Source: an uncultured Saprospirales bacterium (lineage in GTDB: Bacteria > Bacteroidota > Bacteroidia > Chitinophagales > Saprospiraceae). From it: 46,629 nucleotides of DNA. Under the pieces are notes generated by a model. That model saw nothing but the letters and a program-made list of their open reading frames with translations. It had not been told where the DNA came from and did not search any database. This document shows positions 8,252-16,300 of the stretch, one piece after another. The number at the start of each line of letters is the position of its first letter. Position 1 is the stretch's first letter. The DNA is taken from contig CALAZP010000142.1 of assembly GCA_937926355.1 (NCBI GenBank), positions 1 through 46,629 of the forward strand, read 5' to 3'. Position numbers and translations under genes: made by a program.

Positions 8252-9559
8252 ATGAAAACACGAATTAGTATTTTTTGGTTTAGAAGGGATTTAAGACTTG
8301 AAGACAATCACGGCCTTTGGTTAGCGTTAAAAAGCGGATTGCCAGTTTTACCTGTTTTTATTTTTGATAGAAACATCTTAGACCATTTAAGTAATCCTGC
8401 AGACCCGCGGGTCCATTTTATACACGAAACCTTACTTCATCTTAATAAACAATTACAGGCAGTAAAAAGCTCCATAAAAACTTATCATGGATATCCTGAT
8501 ACATTCTTCGAGCAAATTTTTTCAGAATTTGAGATTGTAAATTTATTCTTTAATAAAGATTACGAGCCCTATGCTACCAGTAGAGATAAATCTATAGAGA
8601 AGCTTTGTTCGGCCAGAGGTATAAATGTTTGCTCAGTTAAGGATCATGTGATTTTTGAAGGTAACGAAATTTTAAAATCTGACGGAAAACCCTATACTGT
8701 TTTTACGCCTTACAGTAAAAAATGGAAAGAAGGCTTTATATCTGAAAATTACCCCTCTGAAACGTATTTGAACAATTTCTTTAAAATTAACGATTCCATA
8801 ATTCAATTAGAATCAATGGGATTTGAAAAATCAAAACTCCAATTTCCAGATAAAACAGTAACACAAAGCCTAATTAAAAATTATGAAAGTACTAGAAATT
8901 TTCCAGGAATCGAGGGTACTTCTAGATTGGGAATTCATTTTAGGTTTGGAACCATCAGTATAAGAGAAAAGGCCACTAGGGCAAAAGAAATTAGTACCAT
9001 ATTTCTCAACGAATTAATTTGGCGTGATTTCTATGCAATGATTATTTTTCATTTTCCTCATGTGGTAAAAAATGCATTTAAGAAACCCTATGATTTTATA
9101 TCGTGGCGAAATAATGAGGATGAATTTGAAAAATGGAAAGGCGGCTTGACAGGATATCCAATTGTTGATGCAGGTATGCGTGAATTGAATAAAACTGGAT
9201 ACATGCATAATAGGGTTAGGATGATTACTGCAAGTTTTTTGACCAAACATTTATTAATTGATTGGCGATGGGGAGAAGCATATTTTGCTGAGAAGCTACT
9301 CGATTTTGATTTAGCTTCTAATAATGGTGGATGGCAGTGGGCTGCTGGTAGCGGAACTGATGCAGCTCCATATTTTAGAATTTTCAACCCTACAAGCCAA
9401 CAGGAAAAATTTGACCCTGATTTTGCTTATATAAAGGAATGGCTTCCTAATTGGGGTAAACCTGAATATCCTGAACCGATGATTGATCACAAAATAGCAA
9501 GAGAAAGATGTCTAACAACCTACAAAGAAGGTTTAGAAAAAGGAAAGAATCAATCGTAA
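8252..9559 (+). CDS. phrB: Deoxyribodipyrimidine photolyase (cryptochrome/photolyase family)
   Basis: 435 aa, normal for a class I CPD photolyase. The N-terminal antenna-binding domain opens ISIFWFRRDLRLEDNHGLW. The FAD-binding half has GTSRLGIHFRFGTISIRE, LNELIWRDFYAMIIFHFP, GYPIVDAGMRELNKTGYMHN and ASNNGGWQWAAGSGTDAAPY, the core flavin pocket with the tryptophans of the electron-transfer chain. It repairs UV cyclobutane pyrimidine dimers using blue light, which suits a surface-water or otherwise lit habitat. A DASH cryptochrome is unlikely from the motif set. The 3' end overlaps coaE by 10 bases. Confidence 0.93.
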   Translation: MKTRISIFWFRRDLRLEDNHGLWLALKSGLPVLPVFIFDRNILDHLSNPADPRVHFIHETLLHLNKQLQAVKSSIKTYHGYPDTFFEQIFSEFEIVNLFFNKDYEPYATSRDKSIEKLCSARGINVCSVKDHVIFEGNEILKSDGKPYTVFTPYSKKWKEGFISENYPSETYLNNFFKINDSIIQLESMGFEKSKLQFPDKTVTQSLIKNYESTRNFPGIEGTSRLGIHFRFGTISIREKATRAKEISTIFLNELIWRDFYAMIIFHFPHVVKNAFKKPYDFISWRNNEDEFEKWKGGLTGYPIVDAGMRELNKTGYMHNRVRMITASFLTKHLLIDWRWGEAYFAEKLLDFDLASNNGGWQWAAGSGTDAAPYFRIFNPTSQQEKFDPDFAYIKEWLPNWGKPEYPEPMIDHKIARERCLTTYKEGLEKGKNQS

Positions 9560-10143
9560 TTCAGTTTGATATTTCTATATACCTCTAAAGTGTTTTTTAA
9601 AAAATTTTTTTGATTTTCATTAATAATAACATAATCAGCTAATTTCATTTTTTCTTCTATGGGTAATTGTGTATTTAATTTTTGAAGAACTTGACTACGA
9701 GTTAAACCATCCCTTTTAATTATCCGATTAATAGTAATTTCAATATTTGTTGCTACTACCACGACTACATCTAGTTCATTATGCAATTGAGCTTCATAAA
9801 TTAGGGCAGATTCCTTTACTAAGTATTTCCAATTTTTTTTTTCAATACACCATTTATTGAAATCATCTTTTACTGCTGGATGAACAATGTGATTGAGCTT
9901 TTTTAATAACTCCTTATCATTAAAAACTTTTTTAGCTATATATGGACGGTTTAATTGACCAGTGCTTTGATAACTATCTTTCCCTAATAATCTAATGATT
10001 TGTTTTTTCAATACATCATTATTGTTCATTAGCCATTTGGCTTTTTCATCTGAGTTATAAACAACCCATCCAAACTGTTCAAAAATAGAACATATAGTAG
10101 TTTTACCAGATCCAATATTTCCAGTAACCCCGATTTTTAACAT
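9550..10143 (-). CDS. coaE: Dephospho-CoA kinase
   Basis: 197 aa. The P-loop GNIGSGKTTICSIFEQFG is near the N-terminus (about residues 8-25) and is followed by the CoaE signature VYNSDEKAKWLM. HPAVKDDFNKW and the lid region ATNIEITINRIIKRDGLTR are present. The enzyme phosphorylates the 3'-hydroxyl of dephospho-CoA in the last step of CoA synthesis. In many Bacteroidota coaE sits after ybbR; here it is separate and follows ribD with a 9-base gap, so ribD-coaE is a likely transcription unit. Overlaps the photolyase gene end by 10 bases. Confidence 0.95.
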   Translation of the reverse strand: MLKIGVTGNIGSGKTTICSIFEQFGWVVYNSDEKAKWLMNNNDVLKKQIIRLLGKDSYQSTGQLNRPYIAKKVFNDKELLKKLNHIVHPAVKDDFNKWCIEKKNWKYLVKESALIYEAQLHNELDVVVVVATNIEITINRIIKRDGLTRSQVLQKLNTQLPIEEKMKLADYVIINENQKNFLKNTLEVYRNIKLNYD

Positions 10144-10152
10144 AGTTCATTT

Positions 10153-11187
10153 TTAATTGAAAAATATTTCAAGTTGGTCATCCTCAATTTGTTGCCTTTC
10201 AAAATTTTTGGTGTAGGGTAGATGGACTCTTTTTCCATGCTTGATACTTTTTGTACTTCTAAATACCCTAATTTCATCATAATAACCTCCATCTATGAAA
10301 GTATTTAAAACTTGTGCCCCGCCTTCTACTAATAATGAAGTCACTTTATCCTCACCTAAAGAACTAAGTACAAAGGGAATAATATCAGTAATATCAGATG
10401 TATTGATATAAATCAGAGAAGAATGTTGGACAGTTGGTTTAAAGTTAGAAAATATATAAATCTTAGCTCCGGAATCAAATATTCGATAATGATCTTTAAT
10501 TAAGGTATTTGGAGCAAGAATAACTACAGCTGGATTAGAGGAAAATCCAAAACGAGCTGTTAAATAAGGATTATCAATTTCTAGAGTTTTGGACCCAATT
10601 AAAATTGCATCCATTTCATTCCTCCATTTATGGGTAAATCTCTTGGCTAATAAACCTGATAACCAAATTTGTTGATCATCAATACTAGCAACAAACCCCT
10701 CTCTGCTAAGGGCAAATTTCAAAACAATAAATGGAATACCAGTTTTAACCCATTTATTTCTCATTTTATTTAGTTCTAGCCCTTCTTTTTCCATTATGCC
10801 ATAAGTAACCTCCACTCCAGAGCTCTTAAGTAATTGAACACCCTTACCAGCAATTTTAGGATTAAAATCTAAACAACTAATTACTACAGATGAAATTTTA
10901 CTTTGAATGATGAGATCGGTGCATGGTGGTGTATTTCCATAATAACAACAAGGCTCTAATGAAACAAATAAGGTAGAGTGGGGAATTTTGTCTAAATTCT
11001 GTTTTGAGACACTTTTTAATGCTTCTACTTCAGCATGAGGCCCTCCGTATTTGGAGTGATAACCTTCTCCAATAATACTATTTTGATAAACTAATACGGC
11101 TCCAACAATAGGGTTTGGACTAGTTTTGCCTTTTCCTAATAATGCAAGATTAAAGCACCGTTGCATGAAGTATTCCATTTGTTGCAT
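10153..11187 (-). CDS. ribD: Bifunctional riboflavin deaminase/reductase RibD
   Basis: 344 aa from the start chosen here. The deaminase domain comes first, with the zinc motifs HAEVEAL and PCCYYGNTPPC. A RibD C-terminal reductase domain follows, with WRNEMDAILIGSKTLEIDNP and LLVEGGAQVLNTFIDGG. It performs the second and third steps of riboflavin synthesis. Start choice: the frame stays open to an ATG pair at 11235, but homologues begin only a few residues before the FMQRCFNLA helix, which favours 11187 or 11178. A TTTG-containing -7-like element just upstream of these (AAATATTTG on the minus strand) also fits short leaders. Confidence 0.92.
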   Translation of the reverse strand: MQQMEYFMQRCFNLALLGKGKTSPNPIVGAVLVYQNSIIGEGYHSKYGGPHAEVEALKSVSKQNLDKIPHSTLFVSLEPCCYYGNTPPCTDLIIQSKISSVVISCLDFNPKIAGKGVQLLKSSGVEVTYGIMEKEGLELNKMRNKWVKTGIPFIVLKFALSREGFVASIDDQQIWLSGLLAKRFTHKWRNEMDAILIGSKTLEIDNPYLTARFGFSSNPAVVILAPNTLIKDHYRIFDSGAKIYIFSNFKPTVQHSSLIYINTSDITDIIPFVLSSLGEDKVTSLLVEGGAQVLNTFIDGGYYDEIRVFRSTKSIKHGKRVHLPYTKNFERQQIEDDQLEIFFN

Positions 11188-11369
11188 AATGCAAATATTT
11201 GCTAATTGTACATTGTTAAGATTAAACTTCATCACTAATTCAATTGTTATTTTGAATAAGTGTAAAAAAAAACAATAATTAAAATTTGTAATGATAGAAT
11301 AATATATATATTTTGTTTTTTTAAACCTGCATTTACTGATAATGGAATTTTTTAAAAAATCGAGAGCGC

Positions 11370-11921
11370 ATGTTATACAAAGTTAAATTAAAAAACGCTG
11401 ATGATTCGGTGTTACTTGATGAGGAGGTTTATAACTTCTTAACCTCAGATTCTTATTTGGTAAAAATAGATTTTATCAATAATCTACGAAGGCATTCAAG
11501 CGGATGCGCTGTTTTTCAGAAAACATGGAAGAAAGCCGGAGGTGGCTACAAAACGGAAACAATTTATCTTCATAAACTTATAGCAGAAAAATTTCTAGGG
11601 AACACTAAAACATCTCAGAAAAATTTAGTCGGTGCTAAAAATGGAAATAAATTAGATTGTCGGATAGAAAATATCATCTATCGGTCAAGATCTGTAGCTT
11701 CAAGGAAAAGAAAAACATCAAGCAAGGCTGGTTATACTGGAGTCTATAAAGAAAGTAAAAAATATAGAGCAGTCATTTCCGTTAACAGGAAATCCTATCA
11801 TTTAGGAATGTTCTCAACTGCAGAGGAAGCAGCAATGGCATACAATAAAAAATCTGTAGAACTTTATGGGGATGATGGGAAAATAAATATTATCAAACCC
11901 ATACAAGAAAAAAATTCTTGA
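11370..11921 (+). CDS. AP2-domain DNA-binding protein with degenerate HNH region
   Basis: 183 aa. The C-terminal part (about 121-175) is an AP2-type DNA-binding domain: GYTGVYKESKKYRAVIS, then YHLGMFSTAEEAAMAYNKKS and a terminal YGDDGKINI. The middle (about 66-104) aligns with the HNH core of phage and homing endonucleases of HNH-AP2 architecture: YLHKLIAEKFLG and NGNKLDCRIENI. Where active enzymes have DH before xxGN, this protein has GA (residues 88-89), so the catalytic histidine is missing. The likely reading is a former mobile endonuclease kept as a DNA-binding protein. It abuts mnmD (no spacer) and sits in a 134-base AT-rich gap after ribD. Target and role unknown. Confidence 0.75.
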   Translation: MLYKVKLKNADDSVLLDEEVYNFLTSDSYLVKIDFINNLRRHSSGCAVFQKTWKKAGGGYKTETIYLHKLIAEKFLGNTKTSQKNLVGAKNGNKLDCRIENIIYRSRSVASRKRKTSSKAGYTGVYKESKKYRAVISVNRKSYHLGMFSTAEEAAMAYNKKSVELYGDDGKINIIKPIQEKNS

Positions 11922-12596
11922 TTAAGTAAGTTTGGTAATTCTTATCATTTCCCTTTTACCCGGAGGACCTGGTAATGATTCCACTAGTCCTCCTAAATTT
12001 TTAAAAGTTCTTTTAACGCTACCCTTTGCACAATAGGTCACTAAAATTCCATTTGAGACTAATGAATGGTATATTTTTTCAAGAACATTGGTTTCCCATA
12101 GTTCAGGTTGAGCGGAAGGAGCGAAGGCGTCAAAATAAATAACGTTGAAATTATTACAGGTTGGTTGGTAATTTACTAAATCTATAAGTTCTTTTTTTAG
12201 GTGAGTATATTGATCTAACTGATGCCATTCACTCCAGGGTAGTGAATGAATGGAGTAAAAAAAATCTTCGTACTCTACATTTAAATTCAATTGAGAGATA
12301 TAATTAATTTGATGTATTATGTCTTTCTTTAAAGGCACCAAATCAAGAGCCGTATATTTTAACTGGAAAGTTTTGGGAAAAGTTACTAAGTGAGTCAAAA
12401 GAAAATTCAAACCAGTTCCAAAACCAATTTCAAGAATCTTAATTTGATCTAACTGTGATTGCAAAACAGGTAATAATCCATTTTGGATAAAAACGTGCTG
12501 GGATTCCTGAATGGCTCCAAATCTTGAATGATAGGTTACATTATATTTATTAGACAAGATAGTAGAACTTCCATCTTGGGTTTTTAAAACTTCCAT
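11922..12596 (-). CDS. mnmD: tRNA-modifying methyltransferase MnmD (MnmC methyltransferase-like)
   Basis: 224 aa, a stand-alone version of the N-terminal domain of E. coli MnmC. The SAM-binding glycine motif ILEIGFGTGLNFLL lies at about residues 54-67. The characteristic YFDAFAPSAQPELWE and the C-terminal CAKGSVKRTF and PGPPGKREMIRI are all present. The enzyme methylates the 5-aminomethyl group on wobble uridine 34 of certain tRNAs. No oxidase domain is fused, as is usual for MnmD. It lies 20 bases downstream of the 43-aa lipoprotein gene on the same strand and ends immediately at the stop codon of the AP2 gene. Confidence 0.9.
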   Translation of the reverse strand: MEVLKTQDGSSTILSNKYNVTYHSRFGAIQESQHVFIQNGLLPVLQSQLDQIKILEIGFGTGLNFLLTHLVTFPKTFQLKYTALDLVPLKKDIIHQINYISQLNLNVEYEDFFYSIHSLPWSEWHQLDQYTHLKKELIDLVNYQPTCNNFNVIYFDAFAPSAQPELWETNVLEKIYHSLVSNGILVTYCAKGSVKRTFKNLGGLVESLPGPPGKREMIRITKLT

Positions 12597-12616
12597 TAAC
12601 CTAAAGCTGATTCCTT

Positions 12617-12748
12617 TTAAAATCCTATGAAATGTATAATGGCACTGAAGTCTAATGAAAAATTAGTTGGACAACCATAACCTCTATTACAAGCCATGTT
12701 TAATAATGACAATCCAACTATAATTAAAAACGATACTTTAGATTTCAT
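12617..12748 (-). CDS. Small lipoprotein, 43 aa, with NRGYGCP motif
   Basis: A complete ORF of 43 codons plus stop that is easy to miss by length. It starts ATG at 12748 and has a lipoprotein signal: a basic start MKSK, a hydrophobic core and the lipobox LLNMAC with the cysteine at residue 20. The mature part has only 24 residues and begins CNRGYGCPTNFS. The upstream minus-strand sequence is A-rich (AAAGAAACTCAAAAT before ATG), as usual for Bacteroidota ribosome entry. I recall similar tiny lipoproteins with CNRGYGCP in Cytophagales genomes, but cannot check that here. Divergent from pdhB; same strand as mnmD. Confidence 0.7.
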   Translation of the reverse strand: MKSKVSFLIIVGLSLLNMACNRGYGCPTNFSLDFSAIIHFIGF

Positions 12749-12791
12749 TTTGAGTTTCTTTAATTTATTTGTAAACGGATATTAAGGTTAT

Positions 12792-12826
12792 TTTGTTATC
12801 CAATTTTAATCTAATTACTATTTTTG
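12792..12826 (+). promoter_or_regulatory. Bacteroidota-type promoter of pdhB
   Basis: TTTG at 12792-12795 and TATTTTTG at 12819-12826 match the -33 (TTTG) and -7 (TAnnTTTG) elements of the Bacteroidota primary sigma factor. The 23-base gap is at the long end of the accepted range. The start codon of pdhB is 17 bases after the -7 element, so the leader should be about 10 nt. Confidence 0.5.
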
Positions 12827-12842
12827 CACAAAAATAAGAAAA

Positions 12843-13826
12843 ATGGCAAGAGAACTAGCTTTAAGAGATGCGCTTAACGAAGCAATGTCAGAAGAAATGA
12901 GAAGGGATGATACTGTGTTCTTAATGGGGGAGGAGGTAGCTGAATATAATGGAGCGTATAAAGTAAGTAAAGGAATGCTTGAAGAATTTGGAGAAAGGAG
13001 GGTAATTGATACTCCTATAGCTGAGCTTGGTTTTGCAGGCATTGGTGTAGGTGCAGCAATGAATGGCCTAAGACCAATCGTTGAGTTTATGACTTGGAAT
13101 TTTGCCATTTTAGCTTTCGATCAAATTGTTAATAATGCTGCTAAAACACTTTCTCAATCCGCTGGTCAATATAATTGTCCTATTGTTTTCAGAGGACCAT
13201 CAGGTGCAGCTGGTCAATTAGCCCAACAACACAGCCAAACTTTTGAAAGTTGGATGGCCAACGTACCTGGATTAAAAGTGGTTTCTTGCATAGATCCAGC
13301 TGATGCTAAAGGATTACTTAAGGCTGCGATTAGAGATAATGACCCAGTGTGTATGTTTGAATCGGAATTACTTTACGGTCACAAAGGAATGGTTCCAGAT
13401 GGGGAGTATATTGTAGAAATTGGTAAAGCAGCTATTAGGCGAACTGGCTCTGATGTAACAATAGTTAGTTTTAATAAATTAATACTATCTAGTTTGGAGG
13501 CTGCTGAAGAATTAGCAAAAGAAGGAATAAATGCAGAGGTAATTGATTTAAGAACTATAAGGCCCCTAGATATTGATACCATTGTTGCAAGCGTAAAGAA
13601 AACAAATAGGCTAGTTGTGGTAGATGAAAGTTGGCCATTTGCTGGCGTATCATCAGAAATCGCATATGAAGTGCAAAAGTATGCTTTTGATTATCTAGAT
13701 GCACCCGTTACTAGGGTTAATGCTGCAGATACGTCATTACCTTACGCACCAACATTTGTTGATGCTTACATGCCAGATAAATCAAAAATTATAACGGCAG
13801 TTAAACAAGTACAATACGCCCTTTAG
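12843..13826 (+). CDS. pdhB: Pyruvate dehydrogenase E1 component, beta subunit
   Basis: 327 aa. The protein has the transketolase-like pyrimidine-binding fold: VFLMGEEVAEYNGAYKVSKG with the TPP-activating glutamate, AELGFAGIGVGAAMNGLRP, and FRGPSGAAGQLAQQHSQ. The C-terminal domain has VVVDESWPFAGVSSEIAYEV and RVNAADTSLPYAP. It forms an alpha2beta2 E1 that decarboxylates pyruvate and transfers acetyl groups to E2. The alpha subunit and E2 are not next to it, so the complex genes are split. The stop codon lies in the loop of the terminator that follows. A branched-chain E1 beta is the main alternative but the sequence is more PdhB-like. Confidence 0.92.
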   Translation: MARELALRDALNEAMSEEMRRDDTVFLMGEEVAEYNGAYKVSKGMLEEFGERRVIDTPIAELGFAGIGVGAAMNGLRPIVEFMTWNFAILAFDQIVNNAAKTLSQSAGQYNCPIVFRGPSGAAGQLAQQHSQTFESWMANVPGLKVVSCIDPADAKGLLKAAIRDNDPVCMFESELLYGHKGMVPDGEYIVEIGKAAIRRTGSDVTIVSFNKLILSSLEAAEELAKEGINAEVIDLRTIRPLDIDTIVASVKKTNRLVVVDESWPFAGVSSEIAYEVQKYAFDYLDAPVTRVNAADTSLPYAPTFVDAYMPDKSKIITAVKQVQYAL

Positions 13827-13846
13827 GGGGGGTATTGTACTTGTTT
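13803..13846 (+). terminator. Strong intrinsic terminator of pdhB
   Basis: Bases 13803-13817 (AAACAAGTACAATAC) are exactly complementary to 13832-13846, with three further C-G pairs inside (13819-13821 with 13828-13830). The right arm ends in a T-rich run (13844-13848). The left arm and loop contain the last codons and TAG stop of pdhB, so the hairpin can form only as the ribosome leaves. Because the left arm begins with AAA, the minus-strand transcript also ends its hairpin in T's, so it may terminate in both directions. Confidence 0.85.
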
Positions 13847-13852
13847 TTAATA

Positions 13853-16282
13853 CTACATATCTCCACCTTCAAACCCATTATCTCCTCCGTTCCTTCTATC
13901 ATCCCTCTTTTTATCTTGATTAATTCTGTAGTTAAATCCTAGAGTTACTGTGGTTACTCCCCATCTAAAATATCCACTAGCATTATAGTTATCTAGAAAG
14001 GTTTCATATTGATATTTTCTACTATTAAATACATCCCTTACGTTTAGATTGATAGTAGCTTTATTTTTGAGTATATCCATTCCTAAACCCGTATCGAAAT
14101 AAGCAATTCCTTTTGTTCTACCCTGTGGCCTGTCAATAGGAGCACGGTAATTAAACATAATTTGCCAGTTTAACCTGTCCCATAATTTCATACGAGTATT
14201 TAATCTACTTGTCCAACTAAAATTATCTGTATTGAAATCCTCCCCAAAATCACCGCCATTGATAACCTGTCTAAACAAATTAACGTTACCACTTAAATTA
14301 AGCCATTTCCCAAATTCTCCTGATAGCGTAATTTCAGCTCCCATATCTTGGCGACTTGACATATTTTCAGGCCTGCTATAAGATATTCCATCGTCCTCAA
14401 CTGAAGTGATTCTCTCTATAACTCCTTCTGTTGCTCTAATATAGACAGCGGATGTTATGGTTAATAAATTACCATATTGGATATGAGAGAGCTCAAATGA
14501 GTTGGTAAATTCAGGGTTTAAATTTGGGTTTCCACTTCTAATATTTCGATCGTCACTAAAACTAAAAAAAGGGTTTAAGTCCCAAAATCTAGGTCTTCGA
14601 ATCCTTCTACTATAACTAATTTGAAAAGAACCCTGAGGGTTAGCTTCATAGGTTAAAAATATACTTGGAAAAAAATTAAGGTAATTTCTATCATTGATAT
14701 CATCAGATGCAATTAACCTGGTTTTAATGTTGGAATATTCCAACCTTAAACCAGTTTGTAGCGATAATTTTCCAAATTTATTCCCGTAACTAGAATATAC
14801 TGCATGAATATCTTCATTGTATTCAAAGTTATTGGACAAACCTTCTAAAGAGAACCAATTATCTTGAAATTCCTCCACTAAATAATCATTGAATAAATCA
14901 CGAATGGTACTCCGAAAACCAGCTTCAAATTTTCCCTCTTCACCAATTGGATTAACATAGTCCAATTGTAATAATAATCGAGTTTCATTTTCATCATTCA
15001 AGGACCTTTGTAGTAATGGATCTCCAATATAAGGTTGTCCATCTTTTAAACTAGTGACCTCTTCAATGGCAGAATTTTCTATCTCCCCATTACTTTGATA
15101 TTGAATATCAAAAGTTAAGACTTTGTCTTTTTTATCAAAAATCTTCTTGTAGTTTATATTGAACTCTGTAGTTGACTCATCTTCTTTTTCGTTATCTATT
15201 CGATTAGATTCTGAGAATAATTCACCACCTGAATAAAAATCTCTATAATTGATTTTACTGTAATTATCATCGTCTCCTTTTCTGTAAAGAAAACTCCCAG
15301 TTAGTGTATTTTTGCTATTAATATACCAATCTGAACCAAATTGAAAATTAGCATTAAGTCCTCCTCTGTCACGCTGATTGGAGCGCTCTGTAGTATAAAC
15401 TAAATCAGGGAATATAAAATTTTGACTAGAAAATCCATTACCCAATCTTTTTCTTCTTGAAAAACCTCCATTAGTGAACAAGTTAAGAGAACTTGTTCTA
15501 TAATTTAAATTTAAAGCTGCTCCATTATTTGCAGGAATACCCGCATTAAAATCTAACGCAGCATTTAATCCCTTTTTTCGATCTTTCTTTAGAATAATAT
15601 TAATGATTCCCGCGGATCCGGATGCGTCATATCTTGCAGATGGATTAGTAATGATTTCAATTGATTCTATCATATTACTTTGAAGGAGTTGTAAACCTTG
15701 CGCATCTCCTAAACCAATTAATCCGGAAGGTTTACCATCAATCAATATGGTCACCCCCTGACTTCCTCTCAAACTTACATTTCCTTCCACATCTACTGAT
15801 ACAGAGGGAATATTATCTAATAGCTCAGTTACTGTCCCACCAGTTCTTGCCAAATCGGCATCAACATTGAAAACCCTTTTATCTAGTCCCATTTGAATAC
15901 GACTTTTTTGACCAACTACCTCAATTTCATCCATCAGTTGTACGTCAGGAGTTAATTGGATGGTACCTAAATCAATAATAGATTCATTTTGAGTATCTAC
16001 ATTTTCAATTTTAGTACTTCCAAAAGATAGGAAAGAAATTTCCACCGTTATTATCGTTGTGGGTATCTCTATTTCAAATTTGCCGTCAAAATCAGTAGAT
16101 CCTCCGCCAATTATGGTATTATCATTACTTTGGTAAATTGAAATGGTGGCGAATTCTAAAGGATCACCAGTATTTTCATCTATAACAAGTCCTTTTACTA
16201 TGGATTGCGCATTCGCAATGAAAGTTAAACAAAACGAAAATGAAAGGAGTAAAAATAATTTTGTGTAATTAATAAGATTCAT
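13853..16282 (-). CDS. TonB-dependent outer-membrane receptor (OMP beta-barrel family 3)
   Basis: 809 aa. A signal peptide (LLLSFSFCLTFIANA) is followed by a carboxypeptidase-regulatory-like domain (about 28-110, IVKGLVIDENTGDPLEFATI). The plug domain covers about 130-240, with LLDNIPSVSVDVEGNVSLRG and PSARYDASGSAGIINIILKK, and a long beta-barrel completes the protein. The C-terminus is Gly/Asp/Arg-rich (RRNGGDNGFEGGDM) instead of ending in the usual aromatic. The missing SusD partner and the plug type place it in the outer membrane beta-barrel family often regulated with iron or envelope stress rather than in a SusCD pair; substrate unknown. It converges on pdhB and shares its terminator. 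Confidence 0.88.
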   Translation of the reverse strand: MNLINYTKLFLLLSFSFCLTFIANAQSIVKGLVIDENTGDPLEFATISIYQSNDNTIIGGGSTDFDGKFEIEIPTTIITVEISFLSFGSTKIENVDTQNESIIDLGTIQLTPDVQLMDEIEVVGQKSRIQMGLDKRVFNVDADLARTGGTVTELLDNIPSVSVDVEGNVSLRGSQGVTILIDGKPSGLIGLGDAQGLQLLQSNMIESIEIITNPSARYDASGSAGIINIILKKDRKKGLNAALDFNAGIPANNGAALNLNYRTSSLNLFTNGGFSRRKRLGNGFSSQNFIFPDLVYTTERSNQRDRGGLNANFQFGSDWYINSKNTLTGSFLYRKGDDDNYSKINYRDFYSGGELFSESNRIDNEKEDESTTEFNINYKKIFDKKDKVLTFDIQYQSNGEIENSAIEEVTSLKDGQPYIGDPLLQRSLNDENETRLLLQLDYVNPIGEEGKFEAGFRSTIRDLFNDYLVEEFQDNWFSLEGLSNNFEYNEDIHAVYSSYGNKFGKLSLQTGLRLEYSNIKTRLIASDDINDRNYLNFFPSIFLTYEANPQGSFQISYSRRIRRPRFWDLNPFFSFSDDRNIRSGNPNLNPEFTNSFELSHIQYGNLLTITSAVYIRATEGVIERITSVEDDGISYSRPENMSSRQDMGAEITLSGEFGKWLNLSGNVNLFRQVINGGDFGEDFNTDNFSWTSRLNTRMKLWDRLNWQIMFNYRAPIDRPQGRTKGIAYFDTGLGMDILKNKATINLNVRDVFNSRKYQYETFLDNYNASGYFRWGVTTVTLGFNYRINQDKKRDDRRNGGDNGFEGGDM

Positions 16283-16300
16283 TGGTTTGGGTATTTTAAT

